Origin: Clostridia bacterium
Lineage (GTDB): Bacteria > Bacillota > Clostridia > Oscillospirales > CAG-272
Reading direction: 5' to 3'
Assembly: GCA_017455185.1 (NCBI GenBank)
Contig: JAFTBN010000005.1
Coordinates: 1-51,093 of the forward strand
DNA length: 51,093 nucleotides
The notes below the pieces were generated by a model, which saw only the letters and a list, made by a program, of their open reading frames with translations, was not told where the DNA came from and searched no databases. A program made the translations under genes and the position numbers. This document shows positions 33,800 through 42,217 of the stretch, piece by piece. Positions within the stretch are counted from its first letter, which is position 1. Every line of letters starts with the position of its first letter.

Positions 33800-35866
33800 T
33801 CATCCAAGCAGAGCATTCAGCGTTTCGATGGCGTTGTCTACCTCCCGCTGTGAAACGGCGGATTTGGCCCGCTCCAGGATTTCCCCGGACACGACGCCCG
33901 TTCCCGCTTTTTCGGCTTCCTTGATCAGATCGTCCAGATCCTTGCGGTCCTTGGCGATTTTGCCGCGGGTCAGGACCAGGTCGTCCGCTTTGAGCGTCAA
34001 CTCGGAGGGCATTTTCACCAGGAAGATCCGGATGTTGCGGATGGTCTCCAGTTCATCGAAGCGTGTTTTTCCTGCCGAGGAAACCGGAAGCATCAGGTGA
34101 TTCCAACCTTCGACAAGGCCCAGAGAACTGAATTCATAGGCAAGTTCAATCTGGTCGACCGTCTGGGAAATCTCAATGCAGCAGCCGGCGGGGAAGGAAT
34201 ACTCCCGGTCCAGATAAATCCAGAGTTCGAAATACCATTCCGAAAAGTCGTCGGGCACCTGCGCGATGTTGGCGCTGTTCCCGTCCCGGATGAAGTAGAT
34301 GTTGGGCATGCCGGAAGTGGTGAAGCAACCGGCTCCGGCGACCATGTTTTCGGTGTCAACGCCGGTCTTGGAGCCTCCGATTTTCCAGTTTTGCTGTTTG
34401 TCAAACGTTTCCAGGACGATGTATTCGTCCGAGACGTCTCCGGGCTTGGCCAGGGATTCATAGGCTTTCCGGATGGCTTTCAGGGAGTCGGAGACAACTG
34501 TGGGATCGGAATCCGAAAGGCTGAGCTCTGCGTCCCGGACGGCATTTTTGAGATTGTTTACGGTGCCGGATTCATACTTCTTATCCGCTTCGGGAATCCA
34601 TACGTTCCGGGCGATTCGGATCTGCGCTCCGAGCACGGCCGTCTCGTCGGTCTCCCATCCCATCAGGTCGGCCAGATAATCGGACAGGAGAACGCCTGCC
34701 TCAAGCTGGGACATGTAACTGGGATGGCTGTGGGTTCCGACGCCGTTCTTGACGGTATTCTGAACCGGGAACTGGAAGAAGAACACTTCGGAGTCGCCTT
34801 CGTCGTTGCATTGTTTGACGGCTGCCTTGAGGTATGCGCTCAGGCCCTGGCCCATCAGGCCGTATGCCCAGACAATCACGGCATGGGGATTGTTGGCCCG
34901 GACCAGACGGATCATGTCGCAGGCCATCTGCGTATAGGTGTCGCCCGGAATGGCGCGGTTGTCAATCTGCGCACCCTGGTCGTTGGTTCCCAGGTTGATG
35001 ACCACCACGTCGACCGGATTGGACTCAAAATCCCATTTCTTTGGGTCAACGCTCTGGTTGGGCAGGTTGGCCACGCCGGTGTAAGCGTTGAACATGGTGG
35101 CCCGGTTCGATCCCGTCACGTAGCAGATGCCCGAACGGGAAAGGACGTTGGCGTTTGCGCCGAGCCTTTTTGCGGCAAGGGTGGCATAGGTCAGCGTTCC
35201 GTCCTGCGTCCTGGTCGTGAAGTCGCCGCTTCCGTCCGCGATCATGTTGCCGAACCCGCTGGTGATGGAGTCTCCGACAAATTCAATGATCCGTTCTTGC
35301 GCCTGAGGCGGTTCGACGCAGAACTGCCCCTGGACCTCGATTTTGCGGATGGTCAGGGTGGCGGACTCTCCGTACATCGCCTCGTTCCGCTTGCGGACTT
35401 CAACCGTATGAAGTCCGGACTCCAGCCCGGACGCCAGCGTATAGGTTCCGTTTTGGGTGATGGTCAGCGTGGAGGAGGGAATCGGAGAACCGTCCAGAAA
35501 CACCTGCAGATAAGCCAGGTAGGTCGGATTGGTGCTCGAGGTGTTCAGAAGGACTTCGGCGCCGGTTCCCATGAACCGGAAGGAAAAGCCGCTGTTGGTC
35601 CAGTACAGTTTGAATGTGTCTCCCGCAATCGGGACCCGCCCGTACAGACGGAGAAAATCGGTGGCTTTGCTCTGCTTGTCCGCCATCGGCTCGTCAGAGG
35701 GTGTGTTTTGTGTTTCCAAGGCCGTTTCCTGCGAATCGGTTTGCATTTCGGTTTCTCCGGTAGTGTCAGTTTCTTTTGGTTGATCCGGTTCTTTTACCCC
35801 GCATCCGGTCAGAAGAGCGCTCAGCAAAAGCACAAAAGCGAGGAACAGGGTGAGTGTTTTTTTCAT
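33800..35866 (-). CDS. SGNH/GDSL-esterase lipoprotein (carbohydrate esterase family 2-like)
   Basis: The 688-residue product has a lipoprotein signal (lipobox LLTGC, Cys22), a Thr/Glu linker, a beta-sandwich domain (about 70-180) and an SGNH hydrolase domain with EFVGDSITSGFGN (nucleophile Ser200), NLGTNDQ (Asn295-Asp296) and THSHPSY (His379/His381). The beta-sandwich before SGNH and the HSHP block match carbohydrate esterase family 2 deacetylases, some of which lack the Asp of the triad. A helical repeat region and a further beta domain (about 500-640) follow, then a helical end. GGAGGAG lies 6 bases before the ATG. Probably removes acetyl groups from polysaccharides at the cell surface. No clear promoter was found. 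Confidence 0.88.
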   Translation of the reverse strand: MKKTLTLFLAFVLLLSALLTGCGVKEPDQPKETDTTGETEMQTDSQETALETQNTPSDEPMADKQSKATDFLRLYGRVPIAGDTFKLYWTNSGFSFRFMGTGAEVLLNTSSTNPTYLAYLQVFLDGSPIPSSTLTITQNGTYTLASGLESGLHTVEVRKRNEAMYGESATLTIRKIEVQGQFCVEPPQAQERIIEFVGDSITSGFGNMIADGSGDFTTRTQDGTLTYATLAAKRLGANANVLSRSGICYVTGSNRATMFNAYTGVANLPNQSVDPKKWDFESNPVDVVVINLGTNDQGAQIDNRAIPGDTYTQMACDMIRLVRANNPHAVIVWAYGLMGQGLSAYLKAAVKQCNDEGDSEVFFFQFPVQNTVKNGVGTHSHPSYMSQLEAGVLLSDYLADLMGWETDETAVLGAQIRIARNVWIPEADKKYESGTVNNLKNAVRDAELSLSDSDPTVVSDSLKAIRKAYESLAKPGDVSDEYIVLETFDKQQNWKIGGSKTGVDTENMVAGAGCFTTSGMPNIYFIRDGNSANIAQVPDDFSEWYFELWIYLDREYSFPAGCCIEISQTVDQIELAYEFSSLGLVEGWNHLMLPVSSAGKTRFDELETIRNIRIFLVKMPSELTLKADDLVLTRGKIAKDRKDLDDLIKEAEKAGTGVVSGEILERAKSAVSQREVDNAIETLNALLG

Positions 35867-36027
35867 AACTCCTCCGCATCAAGGTATAAAATGATGCTTA
35901 ATTGTAACATGAACCGGGGGCAAAGTCAATCCGACGCGGCGGAAAGCAGAAGCCCCATAAAAGCGATATTTTTTATCACGTTTTATCTGGCAGATTGATT
36001 GACTATTTTTTCAAACTCGGGAAGAAT

Positions 36028-36085
36028 GCGAAATTCTAAGCGAAATCTATGCGAAATTATGCGAAATCGCATTGACAAATTTCGC
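36028..36085. repeat. Array of five GCGAAAT heptamers around a promoter
   Basis: GCGAAAT occurs at 36028-36034, 36040-36046, 36051-36057 and 36061-36067 as direct repeats (steps of 12, 11 and 10 bases) and once inverted (ATTTCGC, 36079-36085). The inverted copy lies between the -35 and -10 of the promoter at 36072-36100. The layout suggests an operator for an autoregulator, most simply the helix-turn-helix domain of the gene downstream. Confidence 0.85.
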
Positions 36086-36100
36086 TTATTGTGCAATAAT
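36072..36100 (+). promoter_or_regulatory. Promoter of the HTH-ATPase gene
   Basis: TTGACA (36072-36077), 17-base spacer, AATAAT (36095-36100). It starts just after the fourth heptamer and includes the inverted fifth one. Confidence 0.78.
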
Positions 36101-36131
36101 GACACTGCACTATTGGGTCTGGAGGTTTCGT

Positions 36132-37940
36132 ATGAAATATATTTCAGCCGCTGATGCGGCAAAGAAACTGAATATCACGATCAGAAGACTTCAACAGCAA
36201 TGCGCCGAAGGGAAAATCCCCGGCGCAAAAAAAGATGGACGTCGCTGGCTTGTTCCTCAGAATATCATCCGGGATAGTGACGGCCAGAAAAAACCGCTTC
36301 CTATCGGAATATCCGACTACAAGGTCGCGACATCAGATTACTACTACGTTGACAAGACGATGCTCATCAAGGATTTCCTTGACAAAAAGCCGCTTGTCTC
36401 TCTCTTCACGCGCCCGCGCAGGTTCGGCAAAACGCTGAACATGGATATGCTGCGCGTGTTTTTTGAAAAGACCGGCGAGGATACCTCAGTTTATTTCAGC
36501 GACAAAGCGATCTGGTCTTGCGGAAAAGTGTACACGGCTTATCAGGGACAATATCCGGTCATTTTCTTATCCTTCAAGGACGTAAAATGCGCCGACTGGC
36601 AGGAAACCTACAGAATGATCATAAATTTGATTTCCGATGAATGTAACCGCCACTTGGAGATTATGAATAGCGATGCGTTGAACGAACATGAAAAAGAACG
36701 CTTCAAACAACTTCTTGAGGGGACGGCGGATTCAGCCGATTATCAACTTTCGCTCAAAACATTGTCTCTGCTCCTGCACAAGCATTATGGCAAAGAAACT
36801 GTGATCATTATTGACGAGTATGACACGCCGATCCAGCAGGGTCATACGATGGGCTTCTACAAGGAAATCATTGCATTTATGCGCAATTTCTTCTCAGGCG
36901 GCCTGAAAGACAATTCGCACCTCGCGTTCGGTTTTCTTACCGGTATTCTGCGCGTGGCGAAAGAAAGCATTTTCAGCGGGTTGAACAATCTGACCGTCAA
37001 CTCGATCCTTGATGAACAGTACAGTGCGTACTTTGGATTTACGAAAGAGGAAGTCCGTCAAATGCTCGAATACTACGAGCGCGGCGATAAATTCGATGAA
37101 GTCTGTGAGTGGTATGACGGTTATTTGTTCGGCAGCACGGAGATATTCAACCCCTGGTCGGTCATCAACTACGTTTCCGAAAACTGCTTCCCCAAGGCGT
37201 TTTGGCAGTCCACCGGCAGCAACGATATCATCGGTGAGATCGTGGGTGAAGCGAACGACGAGATCAAGGAAAATCTCTATCATCTGCTCTCCGGCAAGAC
37301 CGTCACGTCCTATGTCGACACGGGCGTCATTTATCCCGAGGTGCAGAATAATCCGTACAGCATTTACAGCTTTCTGCTCATCGCCGGTTATCTGAAGGTC
37401 GCAAAGGTATATCCGCAGCACGATGGAAATTATATGTGCGACGTCGCAATCCCAAACAAGGAAATCGCCTTTGTTTACAGCAAAGAAGTGCTGAACAGAA
37501 CCGGAAAGACAAGCGCCGCTATCTCCATTCAGCAGGCGATCTTTTCGAACGACACGCAGAAGCTGCAGAAATTGCTGGAAGAATTTATGCTTTCCTCCAT
37601 CTCCGCTTTTGACGGTTCAAACGAAAGCTTTTACCACGGCATGATGCTCGGCCTCTGCGCCGTGCTTAGCAGTCGCTATAGAATCAGATCCAATGCGGAA
37701 TCCGGATACGGTCGCTTTGATATCGCGCTCATTCCAATCAGCAAGTCAGATCCCGGCTTTATTTTCGAGTTCAAATACGCCGGAAAGGATAGTGACAATC
37801 TCGATGCGCTTGCAGGAAAAGCGCTTGCGCAAATTGAAGAAAAGAAATACGAAACCGAGCTGAATTCCCAAGGTGTGATCAATATCACAAAGATCGGTAT
37901 CGCGTTCCGGGGCAAAAATGCGGTCGTAAAACGAAACTAA
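36132..37940 (+). CDS. DNA-binding AAA ATPase with PD-(D/E)xK nuclease-like C-terminus
   Basis: The 602-residue product begins with a MerR/excisionase-like helix-turn-helix (residues 3-48; SAADAAKKLNITIRRLQQQC, then GRRWLVP). Next is the AAA-ATPase-like domain (PF09820 type): LPIGISDYKVATSDYYYVDKT, a Walker A variant RPRRFGKT (94-101) and Walker B VIIIDEYD (about 224-231). The C-terminal part looks like DUF1703/PDDEXK_9: YGRFD with Asp530, then FIFEFKYAG with Glu546 and Lys548, a D-ExK nuclease core. Family members are numerous in gut anaerobes but of unknown function; an N-terminal HTH is an addition. TGGAGG lies 7 bases before ATG 36132. It stands alone, with lower G+C than its neighbours, suggesting transfer. 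Confidence 0.85.
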   Translation: MKYISAADAAKKLNITIRRLQQQCAEGKIPGAKKDGRRWLVPQNIIRDSDGQKKPLPIGISDYKVATSDYYYVDKTMLIKDFLDKKPLVSLFTRPRRFGKTLNMDMLRVFFEKTGEDTSVYFSDKAIWSCGKVYTAYQGQYPVIFLSFKDVKCADWQETYRMIINLISDECNRHLEIMNSDALNEHEKERFKQLLEGTADSADYQLSLKTLSLLLHKHYGKETVIIIDEYDTPIQQGHTMGFYKEIIAFMRNFFSGGLKDNSHLAFGFLTGILRVAKESIFSGLNNLTVNSILDEQYSAYFGFTKEEVRQMLEYYERGDKFDEVCEWYDGYLFGSTEIFNPWSVINYVSENCFPKAFWQSTGSNDIIGEIVGEANDEIKENLYHLLSGKTVTSYVDTGVIYPEVQNNPYSIYSFLLIAGYLKVAKVYPQHDGNYMCDVAIPNKEIAFVYSKEVLNRTGKTSAAISIQQAIFSNDTQKLQKLLEEFMLSSISAFDGSNESFYHGMMLGLCAVLSSRYRIRSNAESGYGRFDIALIPISKSDPGFIFEFKYAGKDSDNLDALAGKALAQIEEKKYETELNSQGVINITKIGIAFRGKNAVVKRN

Positions 37941-38044
37941 TCACGTTTAATAGCCCCCGCTACCAAAAAATCAAATTGCCGTGCTTAACAGATTATTCTT
38001 ATTTGCATGTTAAAATGTTTTGATTAAACAATTGTAGGTTCGCT

Positions 38045-39577
38045 ATGAGAAAAGAGTTGTTTTTAAAACTGAAAGAGGCCCTTTTTTCTGTGGCACCCAT
38101 CTCGGTGATTGTCTTGTTTCTTGCCATGACGCCGCTGGTGGATTTATCCGTCGGGGAGATCGTCATTTTTGCGCTGAGCGCACTCTTCCTGATTGTGGGC
38201 ATTGCCCTGTTCAGCCTTGGTGCGGATATGGCCATGACGCCGATGGGCACGTTTGTCGGTTCGGGGTTGACCAAAACCAAACGAATCGGTATGCTGATGG
38301 GGGTCTGTTTCGTCCTGGGACTTTTGATTACCATCGCGGAACCTGACCTGACGGTGCTGGGAGAGCAGGTAAAGGAACTGATGAAACCCGGCCTGCTGAT
38401 TGCGGTGGTCGGGGTCGGCGTTGGCCTTTTGCTGCTCGTCGCCGTGCTGAAGATCGTTTTCAAGAAAGATCTGTCCCTGTTTTTGCTGTTTTTCTATCTG
38501 GCCGTCTTCGGGTTGTCCGCTCTTCTGGCGGAGGAGGGAAAACTGTCGTTTTTGCCCCTTGCGTTCGATTCGGGCGGCGTGACGACAGGGCCGATTACCG
38601 TTCCGTTCATTATGGCGCTGGGTGTCGGTATTGCCAATACCATAGGAGGCAAGGGCTCGAACGAGAACAGTTTCGGTCTGGTTGCGCTTTGCTCGGTCGG
38701 TCCGGTTCTGGCTGTGGTGCTGTTGTTCCTGTTCTCCCGCGGGGAATTGCAATATCATCTGGGAGACTATTCGATGCAGATGTCCTTCGGTTCCATGATG
38801 CGGTCGCTCGGACGGGTTGCGCTGGAAGTGCTCCGGGCCCTGGGACTGATTGTTCTGTCCTTCCTGGTTTTGCAGGTGACGGTGCTCAGACTGCCCAAAA
38901 GAAGGCTTTTCCGTATCGGAAGCGGGCTGCTGTACACTTTTTTCGGCCTGGTCATCTTTCTGACAGCAGTTCAGGTGGGATATATGCCGGTCGGATTTAA
39001 AATCGGACAGCAGGTCGCGTCTCTGGACCGGGGCTGGATCATCGCGCTGGGCTTTGTATTCGGTATGGTGGTCGTTCTGGCCGAGCCGGCGGTGCATGTC
39101 CTGACCAAGCAGGTCGAGGAAATCACGAATGGCGCGGTCAGCCGGAAAACCATCCTGATTTCCTTGTCGGTCGGCGTAGGCATTGCCATCGGGCTTTCCA
39201 TGATCCGGATTGCATTCGGCTTTTCCATATTGTACTATCTGGTTCCCGGGTATCTGATTGCCATGGGGCTATCGCTGCTGGTTCCCAAACTGTATTCCGC
39301 TATCGCGTTTGATTCGGGCGGAGTGGCCAGCGGACCTTTGACTTCCAGCTTCATTCTTCCTTTGGGGATTGGAGCCTGCTCGGTGATGGCCGGGGAGCAA
39401 CAGATCCTGTCTCAGGCGTTCGGCATCGTCGCGATGGTCGCACTGGCCCCGCTGATCACCATTCAGTTCCTCGGGTTCAGAACCATCCTCACCGCCAGAA
39501 TGCGCCGTCGGGTTGCCATTCGGCGGATCGTTTCGGCCGAAGACGAGCAGATCATTTATTTTTCGAAGAAGAGGTAG
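38045..39577 (+). CDS. DUF1538 membrane protein (two repeated halves), putative transporter
   Basis: The 510-residue product is made of about 12 membrane helices in two homologous halves. Each half has the motif AFDSGGV[TA][TS]GP[IL]T: AFDSGGVTTGPITVPFIMAL at about 175-195 and AFDSGGVASGPLTSSF at about 420-435; each also has an ITIAEPDLTVL- or VLAEPAVHVL-type string. This inverted or tandem duplicate is typical of transporters. The family is DUF1538, of unknown substrate. Two P-II-like genes follow 5 and 20 bases after each other, so its activity may be gated by nucleotide-sensing P-II proteins as AmtB is by GlnK. The start at 38045 has only a weak ribosome site (GTAGG), and no clear promoter was found. 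Confidence 0.85.
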   Translation: MRKELFLKLKEALFSVAPISVIVLFLAMTPLVDLSVGEIVIFALSALFLIVGIALFSLGADMAMTPMGTFVGSGLTKTKRIGMLMGVCFVLGLLITIAEPDLTVLGEQVKELMKPGLLIAVVGVGVGLLLLVAVLKIVFKKDLSLFLLFFYLAVFGLSALLAEEGKLSFLPLAFDSGGVTTGPITVPFIMALGVGIANTIGGKGSNENSFGLVALCSVGPVLAVVLLFLFSRGELQYHLGDYSMQMSFGSMMRSLGRVALEVLRALGLIVLSFLVLQVTVLRLPKRRLFRIGSGLLYTFFGLVIFLTAVQVGYMPVGFKIGQQVASLDRGWIIALGFVFGMVVVLAEPAVHVLTKQVEEITNGAVSRKTILISLSVGVGIAIGLSMIRIAFGFSILYYLVPGYLIAMGLSLLVPKLYSAIAFDSGGVASGPLTSSFILPLGIGACSVMAGEQQILSQAFGIVAMVALAPLITIQFLGFRTILTARMRRRVAIRRIVSAEDEQIIYFSKKR

Positions 39578-39582
39578 GCGGC

Positions 39583-39999
39583 ATGGCACAGAGCAGTGAA
39601 ACCAAGGGAAAGCGTCGGGCGGTACGGCATTCGCAAACCACCAAAGCCGCTTCAAACCGGATTGAAGACAACCGGCTTTTGCTGCTGGTAACGGTCGTCA
39701 ACCGGAAAAAGGCGGATTATTTCACGGATTTGATTCAGTCTTTTGAAGTCAATCTGCAGGTGCAGGCAACCGGTTTCGGAACCGCTTCCCGTATCGAAAG
39801 CCGGAGCATGGCCGATCCGGAGAAAATGGTCCTTTTTTCGGTCATTCAGGAAAACCAGGAAAAAAAGTGTCTCGAACTGCTGCGCGACCGGTTCCGCACC
39901 ATACGGGGAGGAGAGGGAATTGCGTATACCATTCCGTTCTCCAGTGTGATAGGGAAACTGATTTACGGCTTTTTGGGCAACGATGACAGTGTGGTATGA
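39583..39999 (+). CDS. P-II-like regulatory protein 1
   Basis: The 138-residue product has a basic tail of about 28 residues (SSETKGKRRAVRHSQTTKAA) and then a P-II superfamily core starting LLLLVTVVNRKKADYFTDLI, with the strand pair FGTASRIESRSM and the end GGEGIAYTIPFSSVIGKLI. The T-loop Tyr of GlnB is not evident, so uridylylation is unlikely. The core resembles the partner encoded next to it, and both follow the DUF1538 gene. It starts 5 bases after the DUF1538 stop. A trimer bound to the transporter is an inference by analogy to GlnK-AmtB. Confidence 0.75.
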   Translation: MAQSSETKGKRRAVRHSQTTKAASNRIEDNRLLLLVTVVNRKKADYFTDLIQSFEVNLQVQATGFGTASRIESRSMADPEKMVLFSVIQENQEKKCLELLRDRFRTIRGGEGIAYTIPFSSVIGKLIYGFLGNDDSVV

Positions 40000-40013
40000 A
40001 TTCGGAGTAGTCT

Positions 40014-40448
40014 ATGGAAACAAGCAAAGAAAAATTTGAAGTGATTTTCTGCATCGTGAATGCGGGCTATTCGGAAACGGTGATGGACGCGGCCAGGGAG
40101 GCGGGCGTCCGCGGCGGGACGGTCATCCGCGCGATGGGAACCGCCAACAAGGAAGCCGAGGAGAAATTTCATATCTATGTGCAGCCCGAAAAGGAAATCG
40201 TGATGATTCTGGTTGCCCAGAAAATCAAGGACAACGTCCTTCATGCGATTTACAGAGCCTCCGGTCTGAACACGGCCGGGCAGGGCATAGCGTTCTCCGT
40301 TCCGGTGCAAAGCGTGGTGGGAACGGACAAAAAGAAAGCGGATCCGGAAGTGCTGAAGAACAATCCGAATACCGCGGAGAATACAGAAGAGGAAAAGCAA
40401 GTTGCGCCGGATCCGGCGCAAAAGGAGATAAAAGAAGATGAACAATGA
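40014..40448 (+). CDS. P-II family regulatory protein 2
   Basis: The 144-residue product has a clear P-II core: FEVIFCIVNAGYSETVMDAA, GVRGGTVIRAMGTANKEAEE, QPEKEIVMILVAQKIKDNVL and GLNTAGQGIAFSVPVQSVVG, which match the family's ATP-binding and central blocks. A flexible, Lys/Glu-rich tail of about 40 residues follows. It has GGAGTAG before its ATG and overlaps the next gene by 11 bases. Together with the preceding gene it gives a pair of P-II-like proteins for one membrane protein. What it senses (ATP, ADP, a cyclic nucleotide or carboxylates) is unknown. Confidence 0.85.
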   Translation: METSKEKFEVIFCIVNAGYSETVMDAAREAGVRGGTVIRAMGTANKEAEEKFHIYVQPEKEIVMILVAQKIKDNVLHAIYRASGLNTAGQGIAFSVPVQSVVGTDKKKADPEVLKNNPNTAENTEEEKQVAPDPAQKEIKEDEQ

Positions 40449-40707
40449 GAACGATAAGTTGAACGAAAAAGAATCGGTCCTTGTGACGAGAGAGACCGTT
40501 ATCAGCGACCTGTTGGAAATCAACCCGAGATGCGGACGGTTTCTTCTGGAAATCGGGATGCATTGCCTGAGCTGCCCGATGTCTTTGGGGGAGACCCTGG
40601 AAGAGGCGTGCGAGGTGCACGGCGTGGACCCGGATGAGCTGATTGCGGAAATCAACGATTTTTTGGTGAATGGTTCGGATGAGCCGGATGACGCCGGTCT
40701 TCTTTGA
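40438..40707 (+). CDS. DUF1858 domain protein (redox-disulfide-like)
   Basis: The 89-residue product carries the DUF1858 domain (VTRETVISDLLEINPRCGRF, then CLSCPMSLGETLEEAC), with the Cys-x-x-Cys pair in MHCLSCP. The domain is also found with hybrid-cluster proteins and may act in redox or metal binding. Its gene overlaps that of P-II-like protein 2 by 11 bases, so it is likely part of the same system. The AGGAGATAAAAGAAG ribosome site precedes the ATG. Confidence 0.85.
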   Translation: MNNENDKLNEKESVLVTRETVISDLLEINPRCGRFLLEIGMHCLSCPMSLGETLEEACEVHGVDPDELIAEINDFLVNGSDEPDDAGLL

Positions 40708-40733
40708 TGGATTCGGAAAGGGAGAAGTGTGGG

Positions 40734-41525
40734 ATGTTCTGCGTAGACGGTCTTGTGCTGCAAGCCAAAAAAAGAGGTGAGCACGATCTGTTTCTGCAGG
40801 TGCTGACGGCCGACAGAGGGCGCATTCTGATCTGCGCCAAGGGAGGCCGTTCCGTACGGAGCGGGCAGATGCCCGTCTCACAGCCTTTCACTTACTCCAA
40901 TATGGAAGTCTATGAGAAAAACGGCTTCCTTTGGCTCAAGGGCGGCTCGGTGATTCATTCCTTTTACTCGGTGTCCGAAGATCTGGAATCGTTTGCCGTT
41001 GCTTCCTATATGGTGGAGTCCGTGCAGGATTTTACCGACGAGGGGGTGACGGACGAGTCGGTGCTTCGCCTGCTTCTGAATCTTTTATATGCGCTGAGCG
41101 AAAAAAAGGCGCCCCCGGATCTGGTCAAGGCGCTCTGGGAATTCACACTTCTGTCCCTGTCCGGATACGCTCCGGATCTGCAGGGCTGTGCCGTGTGCCA
41201 CAAGGGAGCTCCCGCCTTTTTTGATATTCAGAACGGGCGGCTGCTTTGCCCGGAATGCAAGGCCAGGGAAGAAGTCAGGGCTCCTTCTGAGGATGAAAGG
41301 GAGGAAAGCCGTATGATTGCGCCGGTATTGGATGAAACGCTTGCCGCGATGCGCTACCTGGAGCGGACCGATAGCAAAAAAATAATGGGCTTTCCGCCTC
41401 TTGGACCGGCCGGCCGGATCAATCTGGAACAGTTGGCGGAATCTTTCTTTTTATATCATGTAGGGCATTCCTATAAGTCTCTTTCCTTTTACAAAGGTAT
41501 GAAGGGGGAGGTGGAAAAAAGATGA
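40734..41525 (+). CDS. recO: DNA repair protein RecO
   Basis: RecO helps RecR load RecA on SSB-coated DNA. The 263-residue product has the N-terminal OB fold (VDGLVLQAKKRGEHDLFLQVLT) and a C-terminal zinc finger with Cys-x-x-Cys pairs (CAVCH and CPECK). ATG 40734 is preferred because AGGGAGAAG lies 7 bases upstream and it gives the standard RecO beginning. ATG 40707 (or TTG 40704), which overlaps the DUF1858 stop, is an alternative. The 3' end overlaps trmK by ATGA. Confidence 0.9.
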   Translation: MFCVDGLVLQAKKRGEHDLFLQVLTADRGRILICAKGGRSVRSGQMPVSQPFTYSNMEVYEKNGFLWLKGGSVIHSFYSVSEDLESFAVASYMVESVQDFTDEGVTDESVLRLLLNLLYALSEKKAPPDLVKALWEFTLLSLSGYAPDLQGCAVCHKGAPAFFDIQNGRLLCPECKAREEVRAPSEDEREESRMIAPVLDETLAAMRYLERTDSKKIMGFPPLGPAGRINLEQLAESFFLYHVGHSYKSLSFYKGMKGEVEKR

Positions 41526-42214
41526 GTGTCCGCCGGAATACGCTTGGAGAAAGACTCGAAACCGCCATTCCCTATGTGAGGCAGGGCGACAGAGTCATCG
41601 ACGTCGGAACGGATCACGCCTATCTTCCGATTGCATTGGTGCAAAGGGAAATTGCTTCTGCCGTTCTGGCCACCGACGTCCGGCCGGGGCCTTTGGAGAT
41701 GGCTTTGGCCAACATTGCCGCCCTCGGATTGGAAAGACGGATTGCCCTGAAGCAAAACGACGGGCTTGCGGGTCTGGAATGGTTTTCACCCGATACCGTT
41801 TTGCTGTTCGGAATGGGCGGGGAACTGATTGTCGAGATCTTGGATAAGGCCCCGTTTGTAAAACAGCCGCCGGTTCGCCTGGTTCTCCAGCCGATGACTC
41901 ACGCGGAAATATTGCGGAGTTGGCTGAGCCGAAGCGGTTTTTCTTTTTTAGGGGAAACGATAAGCCGGGAACGGGGAAAATACTACCAGACCATCTGCGC
42001 GGCCTATACCGGGGAATGCAGGGAACTGTCCACGGCAGATGCGTATCTAGGGCCGGTCAATCGCCGCATCAGAGGCGAATTGTTTGAATCTTTTCGCATT
42101 TATACGGCGGGACAGAAGAAAAAGATACTGGAAGCCTGCAAAAAGGCCGGCCCGAAGGGCCAGGCTGAAGCCGGGCAGGTGCAGAGCATTTTGGATGCGC
42201 TGGAACAGGGGTAA
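41522..42214 (+). CDS. trmK: tRNA (adenine-22-N1)-methyltransferase TrmK
   Basis: TrmK methylates N1 of A22 in tRNA with SAM. The 230-residue product has the Rossmann SAM site VIDVGTDHAYLPIALVQR, TDVRPGPLEMALANI and FGMGGELIVEIL, and the LQPMTHAEILRSWL block typical of the YqfN/DUF633 family. It overlaps recO by 4 bases and is followed after 3 bases by the Nif3 homologue, the same order as yqfN-yqfO in Bacillus. Confidence 0.93.
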   Translation: MSVRRNTLGERLETAIPYVRQGDRVIDVGTDHAYLPIALVQREIASAVLATDVRPGPLEMALANIAALGLERRIALKQNDGLAGLEWFSPDTVLLFGMGGELIVEILDKAPFVKQPPVRLVLQPMTHAEILRSWLSRSGFSFLGETISRERGKYYQTICAAYTGECRELSTADAYLGPVNRRIRGELFESFRIYTAGQKKKILEACKKAGPKGQAEAGQVQSILDALEQG

Positions 42215-42217
42215 ACC

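Noticed and set aside
36028..36085. CRISPR array
   Set aside because: The units are only 7 bases, spacers are 3-5 bases, and they surround a promoter; this is an operator array, not a CRISPR.
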